A stretch of DNA of 64,000 nucleotides from Sphingobacterium puteale (GCF_003627955.1 NZ_RBWS01000001.1:496001-560000), one strand, 5' to 3'. Shown: positions 43,674 through 53,729, counted from the first letter of the stretch. Notes: generated by a model from the letters alone, not told the origin. Program-made: numbers and translations.

Positions 43674-45251
43674 ATGAGTTCAAGCAAATCTTTATATTAC
43701 CGCTGGGTTCCCGAATGGATTAAACTTCCCATGATGATGTTGGCCATGTTTCCACATCTCATGCTGATGTCCCTGTTTCATTCGAACACCGCTTTTACCG
43801 CTTCTACGTTAGCGATCGAAATGGAAGATATTCAGTATTTTCTTTCATTAATGTATGGTGCTATTGTCGCAGCCCTGTTGATCTTTCATAGGCTATTTGC
43901 CTTCTTTCGGGTAAGGACATATATCCTGCTGACCTGCACGGTATCCATCCTCACTTTATTGGCCATTTCTATAACCAGAGATCCCTTCCTCATTGCCGTG
44001 CTCAGGGTGATCGAGGGTATTTTTTGTATACTTGAAGGCGCTTGTTTTCTTCCCTTGCTGATGATGCAGATCAGGCATTCCAAAAGCCGCACCATTGCCT
44101 ATTTCTTCCTGTATACTTTTATGCTGACAGGCGGAACAATAACAACATCCCTCTTAAAAGAAAGTATTATGGATTATGGTTGGGAAGATATGATTCATGT
44201 TGTGCTCTATTGGCATTTGATGGTCATCGGGATCGCTTTACTATTTTTGAACAACAGGCGATTAAGCCGGAAATTCCCACTTTATCAATTGGATCTGGCC
44301 AGCTGTCTCTTTCTGCTGCTTTCGTTAAGCTGTGGGGCATATGTGTTGATTTATGGTCGTAAATATTATTGGTTCGAAAACAACACGATCGCAATTAACT
44401 GCGCACTTTTCCTAATTTTCGGGGCGCTTTTTGTCATCAAACAATATCTCGTAAGAAGACCACTGTTTCATTTTGAAATTTTGAAATATAAGAACGTTAT
44501 TTTTGGCGTTATCCTATTTTTTTTATTTTATCTGATCCGGAGCAGCCTCAACAATGTCTACACTGTCATGTCCAATGTATGGCGGTGGCCCTGGCATTAC
44601 ATTGTCGACATCCAATACATTAATGTACTGGGGACCATCGTGGGAGTGGGTAGCTCAGGAATACTCTTATTGCGCGATGTATCACCGAAATATATTTTCG
44701 GACTGGGCTTCCTGATATTGACCACATCCTGCTTTTTGTTTGTCCCTACATTTTATCCCGATACCACCGTTTGGGCAATAGGCCTGCCACTATTTCTTCA
44801 GGGAATCGGACAGGGCTGGCTGTTTACCCCACTTGTGATCTATATTATAACAGGGGTTGCTCCACATCATGTGGGCAATGCAGGTTTAATGGGCACGACC
44901 GTTAGATTCTGGAGCACCAATATTGGCTTTGCGCTGATTCAAAACATCAGTTACACCTTAAATCAAAAACATTTTATCCAGATCGAACAACACTTAAATA
45001 CGAGCAATCCGATCACAGTTGCCTATTGGAGTGCTTTGATCGAAAAATACCTGGGGACATCCGGTGATCAATTGGCAACTAATCTTGCCAGCAAGAGCCT
45101 TCAGACAACAATTACCCAGCAGGCATCCCTCATCAGCAATATGGAGATCTTTACCTATCTCGGGATCTTGGGAGGAGCCATTACCTTAATCATTTTTCTA
45201 TTTGCCCCCGCCAAGGCATTGTTCATGCGACTGAGAATTCCATATTTATAA
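43674..45251 (+). CDS. MFS drug efflux transporter (EmrB/DHA2-like)
   Basis: 525 aa with about 14 membrane segments, the DHA2 topology. Similarity is spread through hydrophobic blocks: VLRVIEGIFCILEGACFLPLLM corresponds to motif C region, and GLPLFLQGIGQGWLFTPLVIYI is typical of the eleventh-helix region. The partner HlyD protein 6 nt upstream and the AraC regulator support a tripartite EmrAB-like pump exporting toxic compounds. Substrate unknown; an outer-membrane channel must come from elsewhere in the genome. Confidence 0.88.
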   Translation: MSSSKSLYYRWVPEWIKLPMMMLAMFPHLMLMSLFHSNTAFTASTLAIEMEDIQYFLSLMYGAIVAALLIFHRLFAFFRVRTYILLTCTVSILTLLAISITRDPFLIAVLRVIEGIFCILEGACFLPLLMMQIRHSKSRTIAYFFLYTFMLTGGTITTSLLKESIMDYGWEDMIHVVLYWHLMVIGIALLFLNNRRLSRKFPLYQLDLASCLFLLLSLSCGAYVLIYGRKYYWFENNTIAINCALFLIFGALFVIKQYLVRRPLFHFEILKYKNVIFGVILFFLFYLIRSSLNNVYTVMSNVWRWPWHYIVDIQYINVLGTIVGVGSSGILLLRDVSPKYIFGLGFLILTTSCFLFVPTFYPDTTVWAIGLPLFLQGIGQGWLFTPLVIYIITGVAPHHVGNAGLMGTTVRFWSTNIGFALIQNISYTLNQKHFIQIEQHLNTSNPITVAYWSALIEKYLGTSGDQLATNLASKSLQTTITQQASLISNMEIFTYLGILGGAITLIIFLFAPAKALFMRLRIPYL

Positions 45252-45285
45252 AAAAAGCCATTGCAACGAGTTTGCAACAGCTTTT
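45250..45285 (-). terminator. Terminator between efflux operon and gltX
   Basis: AAAAGC(CA)TTGCAA pairs with TTGCAA(CA)GCTTTT with a 2-nt mismatch; on the minus strand it is followed by seven T. It overlaps the end of the MFS gene (stop 45249-45251) and lies 18 nt past the gltX stop. Confidence 0.8.
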
Positions 45286-45302
45286 CGATACGGTAATATT
45301 TA

Positions 45303-46823
45303 CTAGGCGTTAAACGCTAGAAGAGCTCGCTTTATACGCTCAATAACTTCGTTCTGACCAAGTAATTCAACGATCTGAAACACATCGGGACCAAACTTAC
45401 CACCTACCAGCATAATCCGGAATGGCATCATCAGTTCCCCCATCTTCATTCCTGAGCTCTGAATCGCTTCTTTAAAAAATGCCTCCAGCTCAGCTGCTTT
45501 CCAATCCGAAAAGCCTTCAAATGACGGAATGATGTTTTCAAAAAATACGGTTTTCTCCGCAGACCATTTTGGTTTTACGGCATTCAGATCGTATTCAACA
45601 GGCTGTAAAAAAAAGAAAGCAGCTTGGCTCCAGAAATCCTCAACAAAAGTTAAACGCTCTTTGACCGCTGCCAATACGCGGTTTACATAACCTTCTTCTG
45701 CTTCTATTTGATGATGAGCCAGCACCTCCTTGATCTGAGGTAATAAAGAATCGCTCGAAGAACGTTTAATCCATTCGTGATTGAACCATTTTGCCTTTTC
45801 AAAATCAAACTTTGCTCCAGCTTTGCTAATGCGCTCGACGCTGAATTTTTGGATCAGCTCCTCTAAAGAAAATAGTTCTTGTTCTGTCCCATCGTTCCAA
45901 CCCAACACACCAAGCATATTGACAAAAGCTTCTGGCAGGAATCCCATTTCACGGAATCCCTTTGTTGTATCACCAGATTTAGCATCCGTCCAATTCATGG
46001 CATATACAGGAAATCCTAAACGGTCACCATCTCGTTTACTTAATTTTCCATTACCATCAGGTTTAAGGATAAGTGGCAAATGTGCCCATTGTGGCATGCT
46101 ATCAGCCCATCCAAGGTATTCCCATAATAGAATATGGATCGGTGCAGAAGGTAACCATTCTTCACCACGGAAGACATGGGATATCTCCATCGCCTTATCA
46201 TCCACAACGACAGCCAAGTGATACGTTGGCATTCCGTCGGCTTTAAGCAGCACCTTATCGTCCACTATATTGGTATCGAAGGCGACTTTCCCACGGATCA
46301 TATCGGTGAATGACACCGTTTCGTCTGTCGGAATTTTTATCCGGATGGTATGCGGTGTTGCCGCATCCAGTAATTGTTGCGTTTCAGTTTCACTTAAGCT
46401 CAAAGAATTGCGCAATTGTAACCGATTTTCATGGCTATAACGGAAGTTAGGTTGCAGCTTACGTTGTTCTTCCAGCTCTTCTGCGGTATCGAATGCATAA
46501 TAAGCGTAGCCATTCTTGATTAACTGTTCGGCATATTGGCGGTAAGAAGCTTTTCGTTCACTTTGACGGTAAGGGCCATATGGGCCACCTTTTAACGGAC
46601 TTTCATCTGGAGTCAGGCCACACCAGGCCAAACATTCATTGATGTACTCCTCGGCTCCCGGGACAAAACGAGTTTGATCCGTATCCTCGACACGTAAAAT
46701 AAAATCCCCCTGATGCTGACGCGCATAGAGAAAATTAAACAAAGCTGTACGTACGCCCCCAAGGTGAAGACCACCGGTAGGACTCGGTGCAAAGCGCACT
46801 CTTACTCTTCTTTCTGAACTCAT
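45303..46823 (-). CDS. gltX: Glutamyl-tRNA synthetase
   Basis: 506 aa, class I synthetase charging tRNA-Glu. The HIGH motif is APSPTGGLHLGGVRTA (12-27) and KMSKS is KLSKRDGD (about 256-263). VRFAPSPTGGLHLGGV and RVEDTDQTR are GluRS-specific. Because glnS is also present, this GluRS should be discriminating. The -7 element TAATTTTG (46835-46828) lies 4 nt before the ATG, as in glnS, suggesting leaderless mRNA. Monocistronic, with a terminator shared with the efflux operon. Confidence 0.97.
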   Translation of the reverse strand: MSSERRVRVRFAPSPTGGLHLGGVRTALFNFLYARQHQGDFILRVEDTDQTRFVPGAEEYINECLAWCGLTPDESPLKGGPYGPYRQSERKASYRQYAEQLIKNGYAYYAFDTAEELEEQRKLQPNFRYSHENRLQLRNSLSLSETETQQLLDAATPHTIRIKIPTDETVSFTDMIRGKVAFDTNIVDDKVLLKADGMPTYHLAVVVDDKAMEISHVFRGEEWLPSAPIHILLWEYLGWADSMPQWAHLPLILKPDGNGKLSKRDGDRLGFPVYAMNWTDAKSGDTTKGFREMGFLPEAFVNMLGVLGWNDGTEQELFSLEELIQKFSVERISKAGAKFDFEKAKWFNHEWIKRSSSDSLLPQIKEVLAHHQIEAEEGYVNRVLAAVKERLTFVEDFWSQAAFFFLQPVEYDLNAVKPKWSAEKTVFFENIIPSFEGFSDWKAAELEAFFKEAIQSSGMKMGELMMPFRIMLVGGKFGPDVFQIVELLGQNEVIERIKRALLAFNA

Positions 46824-46827
46824 GCCG

Positions 46828-46835
46828 CAAAATTA
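46828..46835 (-). promoter_or_regulatory. -7 element abutting the gltX start
   Basis: TAATTTTG on the minus strand, then CGGC, then ATG. Exact TAnnTTTG match at the same 4-nt spacing as glnS; no -33 TTG seen. Confidence 0.55.
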
Positions 46836-46942
46836 CCACAAAATTTTTGATTTGGATAACAGGATGAGTTCTAAGCTGAAATAAAAGTGCAGAAAACAGA
46901 CATTTATTCATTAATTTGCGCTAGAGTACAAATTACGGAATC

Positions 46943-48172
46943 ATGAAACCCTCTCAGATAAGCCAACAACGCTGGAAATTTATTTTGCTCATCTTTGCGG
47001 CAATTATCGCCATCGCCTCATTGGTTTATACCAATTACCTTGTCCGCAACCTTGCACATGCCGAACGTTCCAAAGCCGAAGTATGGGCAATGAGTACCAA
47101 AAACATTATGACGATGCCCGATGTGGACGATGAATTCATTACATTCATCTATGCTGTTAGAGATAGTTTAAATCTGCCTGCAATCATCACCGACGATAAA
47201 GACGATATTATTTTTTGGCGCAATCTGGATTCCACCAAGACCAATATCAAGCCAATCCATAATGACAGCGTTACAAAGCAGCTGGATTATGACCCAAATT
47301 ATTTCCAGAAACAGCTTGCCTTTATGAAAAAGAGTCATCCACCCATTACTTTGGAATTGGAAAATGGTCAAAAATGGCATGTTTACTATAAAGACTCTTG
47401 GTTTTTACAGCAATTACGTGTATTCCCCTATGTTCAGTTATCGCTGATCGCCCTCTTCCTGATTATTGCTTATACCGTTTTCAATTCCATTCGAAAATCC
47501 GAGCAGAACCTTGTCTGGGTGGGACTAACAAAAGAGGCCGCCCATCAATTGGGAACCCCCATATCTTCATTAATGGGCTGGCTGGAGCTGATTCGAATCA
47601 AATTTGATGCTGAGGAAGACGATACGCTGAATGAAATGGAAAATGATATTAAACGATTGGAGATCGTCGCCGATCGCTTTTCAAAAATAGGGTCAACACC
47701 TGTGCTGACCAATCACAATCTCTATGAGGTCATCAAAAATTACGTGGATTATTTCCGGATACGGACAAGTAATAAAATTACATTCGAATTAACGGGAGAT
47801 ACCCATGTGGAAGCCAAACTTAATATTCCACTTTTTGACTGGATTATCGAAAATTTATTGAAAAACGGCGTAAATGCAATTGGCACAGAAGGAAAGATAA
47901 CTGTTAATATTTCAGAAAATATTGCGAAAGAAGAAATTTTTATAGACATTAGTGATACGGGCAAAGGAATTTCAAGATCAAATTTTGAATCTGTCTTCCA
48001 GCCGGGTTTTACAACACGTAAAAGAGGTTGGGGACTCGGCCTTAGCTTAACCAAACGAATGGTGCGGTATCATCAAGGACAAATCTTTGTTAAAGAATCT
48101 GAAATAGGTAAAGGAACAACATTTCGAATAATCTTAAAAAGCAACTTAAAATATGAAGCCACTCAAATCTGA
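46943..48172 (+). CDS. Sensor histidine kinase, orphan
   Basis: 409 aa. Two membrane segments (about 12-32 and 155-178) frame an extracytoplasmic sensor of about 120 residues. The H-box is KEAAHQLGTPISSLMGW with His200, a variant in which the usual S/A-HEIRTP reads AHQLGTP. The ATPase has LLKNGVNAIG (N box), DISDTGKGIS (G1) and GWGLGLSLTKRMV (G2). No HAMP domain and no response regulator are seen nearby. Its last 20 nt overlap the DinB gene, so the two are translationally coupled. Confidence 0.88.
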   Translation: MKPSQISQQRWKFILLIFAAIIAIASLVYTNYLVRNLAHAERSKAEVWAMSTKNIMTMPDVDDEFITFIYAVRDSLNLPAIITDDKDDIIFWRNLDSTKTNIKPIHNDSVTKQLDYDPNYFQKQLAFMKKSHPPITLELENGQKWHVYYKDSWFLQQLRVFPYVQLSLIALFLIIAYTVFNSIRKSEQNLVWVGLTKEAAHQLGTPISSLMGWLELIRIKFDAEEDDTLNEMENDIKRLEIVADRFSKIGSTPVLTNHNLYEVIKNYVDYFRIRTSNKITFELTGDTHVEAKLNIPLFDWIIENLLKNGVNAIGTEGKITVNISENIAKEEIFIDISDTGKGISRSNFESVFQPGFTTRKRGWGLGLSLTKRMVRYHQGQIFVKESEIGKGTTFRIILKSNLKYEATQI

Positions 48173-48701
48173 CGAATATCCGGCAGTATATGCTCCCTAT
48201 ATTGAGACTGTAGTCGACAACGTATTAGATGTATTGGAAGAACAAACGCTCTCTTTTCCAGCATTTCTGGATACCATCCCCGAAGAGAGAGGTAATTTCA
48301 AATATGCCGAAGACAAATGGACAATCAAAGAAGTGGTCGGTCATGTTATTGACAATGAGCGCATCATGGCTTACCGTGCATTACGATTTTCACGCAACGA
48401 CCTGAAAGAGCTGGCCGGTTATGATCAGGACTACTTTATTCAACACTCCCGTTACAATGACCGTACCTTGGAAAGCCTAAGCAAAGAGTTTACTTATCTG
48501 CGCAAGGCCAACCTCATGCTGTTCAACAGTTTCAACGATGCAGAGTTAGAGCGCAAAGGCATGGCCTCAGAGCGACTGACCAGTGTCAAAGCATTATTAT
48601 ATGTGATTGCTGGACATCTTAATCACCACCGCATTATTATTCAGGAACGTTATTTAAACTCAGACGATGTCAAGAATTTGGTTTCAGCCTTACAACATTG
48701 A
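48153..48701 (+). CDS. DinB/YfiT-like metal-binding protein
   Basis: 182 aa, four-helix bundle of the DinB superfamily. Conserved His appear in EVVGHVIDNERIMAYR (about 65-80) and in IAGHLNHHRIII (about 151-162), which form the usual three-His metal site. In actinobacteria and bacilli the fold includes thiol transferases using bacillithiol or mycothiol; Bacteroidota members are mostly unassigned. It overlaps the kinase gene by 20 nt and the hotdog gene by 35 nt, so the three form one operon. Function unknown. Confidence 0.85.
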   Translation: MKPLKSDEYPAVYAPYIETVVDNVLDVLEEQTLSFPAFLDTIPEERGNFKYAEDKWTIKEVVGHVIDNERIMAYRALRFSRNDLKELAGYDQDYFIQHSRYNDRTLESLSKEFTYLRKANLMLFNSFNDAELERKGMASERLTSVKALLYVIAGHLNHHRIIIQERYLNSDDVKNLVSALQH

Positions 48702-49092
48702 GGAAATAAATGTCTTTTTCAATAAATACCTGTCCGGCTTATTGGAAATCAGCGCTACCGAAATAGATGACAACAGCATTACGGCGACCATGCCCGTCAC
48801 AGATAAAGTGAAACAACCTCATGGTATCCTACATGGTGGGGCATCGGTGGTACTAGCAGAATCGCTAGGAAGCATTGCATCCAATTTGGTCGTCGACCCA
48901 GATAAATATCGCGGTGTAGGGCTCGAAGTCAATGCTAATCACATCCGACCGGTAAGCAGTGGAATCATTACGGCAAAATGCAGTCCTATTCATATTGGCC
49001 GATCGACCCACATCTGGGAGATAAAAATGTATGACCGCTTCAATAAGTTGAATTGTATCTCTAGACTTACAGTAGCTATCGTGCCCAAATAA
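48667..49092 (+). CDS. Hotdog-fold thioesterase (PaaI/YdiI type)
   Basis: 141 aa, soluble. MSRIWFQPYNIEEINVFF starts like YdiI/MenI thioesterases, and PHGILHGGASVVLAESLGSIA (about 52-72) holds the catalytic-type Gly-Gly and Glu. HIRPVSSGIITAKCSPIHIGRSTHIWEIKM is the C-terminal sheet. It hydrolyses acyl-CoA thioesters; the YdiI relatives act in menaquinone synthesis on DHNA-CoA, but no men gene is here. The start overlaps the DinB gene by 35 nt. A terminator follows at 49157. Confidence 0.9.
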   Translation: MSRIWFQPYNIEEINVFFNKYLSGLLEISATEIDDNSITATMPVTDKVKQPHGILHGGASVVLAESLGSIASNLVVDPDKYRGVGLEVNANHIRPVSSGIITAKCSPIHIGRSTHIWEIKMYDRFNKLNCISRLTVAIVPK

Positions 49093-49156
49093 GACCGGGT
49101 TTGCTAACTCGATTTACCAGTTTCATGTAATTCGAAATCAACAATATTTACAAGCT

Positions 49157-49194
49157 AAGAAGAATAATTTTCACAATTTATTCTTCTTTTTTTT
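49157..49194 (+). terminator. Terminator of the kinase/DinB/thioesterase operon
   Basis: AAGAAGAATAA (49157-49167) pairs with TTATTCTTCTT (49178-49188), followed by a run of T. 64 nt after the stop. Confidence 0.8.
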
Positions 49195-49373
49195 GCCAAA
49201 TAATTATCAAAATCCCGCTTTATTTATTTCCGATATTCAAGAAAATTAAGTAGTCTTGTAAGATGGATATTTTAAAAATCAACAAAAATAGCATGCAATC
49301 GTTTGTTTAAAGCTATTTTTTACTGATTGACAAATCCGTGAACGATAACTTAACTAAATATATAAAATAAAAC

Positions 49374-50666
49374 ATGACCACTAATCCTAACGTTGGTAAA
49401 ACAGCTTTTCGCCCTATGGCCATTTGCTGTGGATTATTTTTTATCCTCGGTTTTATTACCTGGGCAAACGGAACGTTAATCCCGTTCTTAAAGATTGCTT
49501 GTAATTTAGAAACAGACTTACAAGCATTTTTTGTAACCTTCGCATCTTATATTGCCTATTTTTTTCTGGCCCTTCCAAGTTCAGTTATTATTAAAAAAAT
49601 CGGCTTCCAAAATGGCCTGGTTGTTAGTCTTGTTATATTAGGTTTGGGATCCTTGATTTTTATCCCTGCGGCCGATAGCAGAAGTTATGGCCTATTTTTA
49701 ACGGGAATATTTATTCAGGGATCGGGTATGGCCCTTCTTCAAACGGCTGTCAATCCCTATTTAAGTATTATTGGTCCAATAGATAGTGCTGCACAACGGA
49801 TCTCGATAGCAGGATTCTTTAATAAATCTGCAGGAATTATCGTACCGATATTATTTGGAACACTCTTTTTAAAAGATGCGCAAAATGTGACCGCAAAATT
49901 AGAAGCTACCACTGATCTAGTGCAAAAAAATGCCATTTTAGATGATCTCCTCCAACGTGTTCACACCCCTTACATTTCCCTTGCTGTAATCTTTGTTGCT
50001 TTCGCAATTTTCTTAAAATTCACACATCTTCCTGAAGTCGACGTTGATGCTGAAGAAGAAAGTGGCGAAGAAAATGGCAATGTCGCAGTGAAAAAGACCT
50101 CGATCTTTCAGTTCCCACACCTATTCTTAGGGTCACTGGCCATTTTCTTTTGTGTTGCTGTTGAAGTAATGGCGGGAGATATCATTGGTGTCTACGCACG
50201 TGAGCTGAAAGTAGCTCCGTTCTTTACAACATACGCTACAGCGTTTACTCTTTCGTGTATGCTGATCGGGTACATTATCGGTATCATCTCGATCCCTAAA
50301 TATGTATCTCAACAAATGGCACTACGCATCTGTACCATTATAGGAATTACATTTACGCTTATATCTGTTTTTACAACCGGAACCACATCATTCGTTTTTG
50401 TTGCTTTATTAGGAATTGCAAACTCCTTAATGTGGCCTGCAATTTTCCCATTGGGAATCAAAGGGCTAGGAAAATTCACAAAAACCGGATCGGCCATTAT
50501 GATTATGGGAATCGCGGGCGGTGCAATCTGGCCTTTAGTCTATGGTTATCTAAAAGATCACTTACATATTGATTTTCAACATGCCTTCCTTTATGCCATG
50601 ATTCCCGGATATTTATATATCATGTACTTTTCAATAGCTGGTCATAAAATTGGAAAAAAAGCGTAA
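49374..50666 (+). CDS. FucP/GluP-type sugar:proton symporter (MFS)
   Basis: 430 aa with 12 membrane segments. ICCGLFFILGFITWANGTLIPFLK (about 18-41) and GSGMALLQTAVNPYLSIIGP (about 116-135) are the signature blocks of the FucP family, with GFFNKSAGIIVPILFG. The family imports fucose, glucose, galactose or N-acetylglucosamine; the substrate is not readable. No sugar kinase or regulator is adjacent, so it is not part of an obvious utilisation locus. It has its own 22-bp perfect terminator. Confidence 0.92.
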   Translation: MTTNPNVGKTAFRPMAICCGLFFILGFITWANGTLIPFLKIACNLETDLQAFFVTFASYIAYFFLALPSSVIIKKIGFQNGLVVSLVILGLGSLIFIPAADSRSYGLFLTGIFIQGSGMALLQTAVNPYLSIIGPIDSAAQRISIAGFFNKSAGIIVPILFGTLFLKDAQNVTAKLEATTDLVQKNAILDDLLQRVHTPYISLAVIFVAFAIFLKFTHLPEVDVDAEEESGEENGNVAVKKTSIFQFPHLFLGSLAIFFCVAVEVMAGDIIGVYARELKVAPFFTTYATAFTLSCMLIGYIIGIISIPKYVSQQMALRICTIIGITFTLISVFTTGTTSFVFVALLGIANSLMWPAIFPLGIKGLGKFTKTGSAIMIMGIAGGAIWPLVYGYLKDHLHIDFQHAFLYAMIPGYLYIMYFSIAGHKIGKKA

Positions 50667-50677
50667 GAAAAGTACCG

Positions 50678-50733
50678 AAGAATTTCACAAAAAAGGGCAC
50701 CTAAAAATAGATGCCCTTTTTTGTGAAATTCTT
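50678..50733 (+). terminator. 22-bp perfect hairpin after the sugar transporter
   Basis: Arms 50678-50699 and 50712-50733 are perfect complements (core CACAAAAAAGGGCA) around a 12-nt loop. It begins 11 nt after the stop. Confidence 0.85.
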
Positions 50734-50899
50734 CCTATTTTTAAGAGATAAATCTAAGTTCAGTTGCAGCTCGGATTTACTCGATGACAGATTATGCGAC
50801 ATGCTTTATACGAACTAAAAAAGCATTAGCCATTAATTAGCAAAATTCTATATTCATAAATCACCGGGCTAATTGGCCCAAAAAGTAATTATCGAACAA

Positions 50900-51745
50900 A
50901 TGAAAAAGAAATTCTTTGCCATTGCATTTGCAGCAGCCTTAATGTTTACTGCCAATGAATCCTATGCCCAGTTAAAATTTCCGGCAGCAAGTAGTGCCCA
51001 AACAGTTACACAGGGATTAGGGATTGAAAATGTAACCCTCAGCTACAGCCGTCCGAGCATGAACGGCCGTAAGATCTTTGGTGACCTTGTACCTTACAAT
51101 GAGGTATGGCGTACAGGTGCCAATACCAATACAACCTTGACCTTTGAAGGTGATGTTACAATCAACGGAAATAAACTCGCTGCAGGAACCTATGCATTAT
51201 TCACCATCCCTAACAAGAACGAGTGGACTGTAATTATCAGCAAGAATACCAAACAATGGGGTGCCTACACCTATAATCAGTCCGAAGATGCACTTCGTTT
51301 CAATGTTAAACCACAGAATTTAAGCAGTCCGGTTGAAACCTTTACGATCTCTTTCGACAATGTCACACCAACAGATGCCATATTAAATCTTGCATGGGAG
51401 AAAACAGCAATAAAAGTAGCTCTTAAAGTCAATCAACAGGCAAAAATCATCGCCTCCATTGAGGAAGCAATGAAAGGTGAGAAAAAGCCTTATTTCGCTG
51501 CTGCCCAATATTATTTCAACAATAACATAGACGAGAAGAAAGCATTAGCTTGGTTTGACGAAGCGGCGAAAGCACAGCCTAAAGCCGCCCATGTATTGTA
51601 CTGGAAGGCGAAAGCGCAACTCAAAGCCGGCGATAAAAAAGGCGCCATAGAAACGGCTACGAAAGGGGTCGAAGTCGCTACGGAAGGTAAAAATAGCGAA
51701 TACATCAAATTGAATACGCAGATTATCAATGCGGCAAAAAAATAA
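50900..51745 (+). CDS. DUF2911 family exported protein
   Basis: 281 aa from the ATG at 50900, which begins the signal peptide MKKKFFAIAFAAALMF...SYAQ; an upstream frame adds nine polar residues. The DUF2911 domain (about 28-165) has SYSRPSMNGRKIFGDLVPYNEVWRTGAN and AGTYALFTIPNKNEWTVII, a family found mainly in Bacteroidota. The C-terminal 100 residues look like TPR-type helices (FDEAAKAQPKAAHVLYWKAKA). Probably periplasmic; function unknown. It is monocistronic with a good terminator. Confidence 0.88.
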   Translation: MKKKFFAIAFAAALMFTANESYAQLKFPAASSAQTVTQGLGIENVTLSYSRPSMNGRKIFGDLVPYNEVWRTGANTNTTLTFEGDVTINGNKLAAGTYALFTIPNKNEWTVIISKNTKQWGAYTYNQSEDALRFNVKPQNLSSPVETFTISFDNVTPTDAILNLAWEKTAIKVALKVNQQAKIIASIEEAMKGEKKPYFAAAQYYFNNNIDEKKALAWFDEAAKAQPKAAHVLYWKAKAQLKAGDKKGAIETATKGVEVATEGKNSEYIKLNTQIINAAKK

Positions 51746-51765
51746 AGCAGTGATAAACGGATAGC

Positions 51766-51806
51766 AAAGCGGGGTATCCAAAAGATTGGATACCCCGCTT
51801 TTTGTT
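51766..51806 (+). terminator. Terminator after the DUF2911 gene
   Basis: AAAGCGGGGTATCCA (51766-51780) pairs perfectly with its complement at 51787-51801 and is followed by TTTTTGTTAATTT. It begins 20 nt after the stop. Confidence 0.92.
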
Positions 51807-51887
51807 AATTTCATTCGTGTACTCCGGCCTCTCCCTTCAAATATTCAATTGGCAGTGAGTTCGCTTTACTCTTGGCCAACGTCATTT

Positions 51888-52682
51888 TTATAACTCATCT
51901 TTGAGCAGTTGTTCCAATTCCTCAGGCGAAACATTCATGTTCACATTGCCGTCCTTTGCAAAAGAGATCTCTCCGGTTTCTTCGGAGACAATGACCGCTA
52001 TGGCATCGGAGATTTCGGTCACCCCGATCGCCGCACGATGTCGCAACCCAAACTGTAGCGGTAAATCCTCACTATCCGACAGTGGCAGTACGCAGGAAGC
52101 AGTCATAATCTTAAAATCGACGATCACTACGGCACCATCATGCAAGGGACTATTTTTATGGAAGATGCTCTCGATTAACCGCTTCGAAATATGAGCGTCA
52201 ATATATTCACCGCTACTCTGGTAATATTCCTCATCAAAATATTTTGAGAAAACCAATAAAGCCCCGGTGCGTGTACGCGACATGCTTCTACAAGCCTCCA
52301 CAACTGGCCTTAAATCCTCGGTCAAATCCTTCTGTATAGCTTTTTTATTCCCTAAAAAAGACCAGAAGACCTTCTTTCGTTTCATCGATATATTCTTGCC
52401 CACATGGAGCAAAAAGCGCCTGATTTCCTGCTGGAATACCACGATAAGCGCAATGGAACCTACGGATATAAATCCGCCGAATATCTCGGTCAATAGACGC
52501 ATGTGCATCTGTTTGACGACGATGTAAACCCCATAGAATAAGGCCACCCCGATCAGGATATTCACCGCAATGGTACCCCGAATCAGACTATAGATATAGT
52601 AGATAATAATCGCCACCAATATAATATCGATAACGTCCAATAGGCGAAAGCCACTAAACAAGCTATAATCGATTCCATCCAT
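51888..52682 (-). CDS. cdaA: Diadenylate cyclase CdaA
   Basis: 264 aa. Three membrane segments (about 14-70) precede a DisA-N cyclase domain with LHDGAVVI (DGA motif) and RHRAAIG (RHR motif), both needed to make c-di-AMP from two ATP. A basic linker and [14 protein letters not shown] lie before the domain. This is the CdaA (YbbP) form, not DisA. It is divergent from pdxJ, with a 60-bp gap between starts. The usual partner genes glmM and cdaR are not next to it. Confidence 0.95.
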   Translation of the reverse strand: MDGIDYSLFSGFRLLDVIDIILVAIIIYYIYSLIRGTIAVNILIGVALFYGVYIVVKQMHMRLLTEIFGGFISVGSIALIVVFQQEIRRFLLHVGKNISMKRKKVFWSFLGNKKAIQKDLTEDLRPVVEACRSMSRTRTGALLVFSKYFDEEYYQSSGEYIDAHISKRLIESIFHKNSPLHDGAVVIVDFKIMTASCVLPLSDSEDLPLQFGLRHRAAIGVTEISDAIAVIVSEETGEISFAKDGNVNMNVSPEELEQLLKDEL

Positions 52683-52742
52683 ATATGCAAGTTAAAAAAA
52701 AATAGATATTATTCGTATTTTTACCCTATAACATATAGTAAA

Positions 52743-53459
52743 ATGACTAGACTTTCAGTAAATATCAATAAAATCGCAACACTCAGAAATTCAAGAGGCG
52801 GCAATAATCCTAATCTTGTGGCTGCTGCATTAGCCTGCGAACGTTTTGGGGCGCAGGGCATCACTGTCCACCCAAGACCGGACGAAAGGCATATCCGCTA
52901 TCAGGATGTCTTTGACTTAAAAGCTGAAATTCAGACCGAACTCAATATCGAAGGCAATTGCCAGGAACAGAAATTCATTGATCTTGTCCTCGCCAATAAG
53001 CCTGCCCAAGTAACCTTGGTACCGGATGCTGAAGGGCAGTTGACTTCCAATCATGGTTGGGACACGATCAAAAACAAAGCCTACTTAAAGGATATGTGCC
53101 AATTGTTCAAAGATGCCGGTATACGTGTTTCAATCTTTGTGGATCCAGTTGAGGAGATGGTCGAGGCAGCAGCTGAAACAGGTACGGATCGTATCGAATT
53201 ATATACAGAAGGCTTTGCCAGCGAATATGGTTTTGATAAAGATGCCGCCATCAGCCCCTATTTTAGAGCGGCAGTGAAAGCACGTGAAGTTGGATTAGGC
53301 CTGAATGCGGGTCATGACCTCGATTTAAACAACCTCCAGTATTTTAATCAGCATATACCCGAATTACTGGAAGTCAGCATTGGGCATGCCTTAATTTCAG
53401 ACGCGCTATACCTCGGTCTTGAAGAAACAATCAAACGCTATCTGGCCTGCTTAAAATAA
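52743..53459 (+). CDS. pdxJ: Pyridoxine 5'-phosphate synthase
   Basis: 238 aa, TIM barrel, near the E. coli length of 243. [17 protein letters not shown] (N-terminal strand), [25 protein letters not shown] and VTLVPD match Pdx[16 protein letters not shown] and [13 protein letters not shown] hold the phosphate site. It condenses 1-deoxyxylulose-5-phosphate with 3-amino-2-oxopropyl phosphate in the deoxyxylulose route to vitamin B6. It is followed by about 180 bp and a terminator shared with lepB. Confidence 0.96.
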   Translation: MTRLSVNINKIATLRNSRGGNNPNLVAAALACERFGAQGITVHPRPDERHIRYQDVFDLKAEIQTELNIEGNCQEQKFIDLVLANKPAQVTLVPDAEGQLTSNHGWDTIKNKAYLKDMCQLFKDAGIRVSIFVDPVEEMVEAAAETGTDRIELYTEGFASEYGFDKDAAISPYFRAAVKAREVGLGLNAGHDLDLNNLQYFNQHIPELLEVSIGHALISDALYLGLEETIKRYLACLK

Positions 53460-53638
53460 ACAATACGATGAGGACTGGCTAAACTGGTTAAAGCACAGCT
53501 AAGGTAAGTACAACTCTATTGGGAAAGCGCTCCGGTCAGCACCGGGATTTTGTCCAAACAGCCAGGTACCTTAAGCCACAGTTGCATCTCTTCGCAAAAA
53601 AAACAAGACTAAAGAGACTTTCCAGAATAAGGAAAAGA

Positions 53639-53690
53639 CAAATAGAAAAAGGCCTTCTTGCAGGAAGAAAGCCTTTTTCTATTTGTTTTA
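53639..53690. terminator. Bidirectional terminator between pdxJ and lepB
   Basis: CAAATAGAAAAAGGC (53639-53653) pairs perfectly with GCCTTTTTCTATTTG (53671-53685), with an inner CTTC/GAAG stem. T-rich sequence follows on the plus strand; on the minus strand GTCTTTTCC follows. It is 40 nt after the lepB stop. Confidence 0.85.
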
Positions 53691-53729
53691 AATCCACCAT
53701 CAAAAGAAGATGCACTCCTTATAAAAGGA

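Noticed and set aside
45781..46221. 146-codon frame opposite gltX
   Set aside because: Antisense shadow of a well-identified gene.
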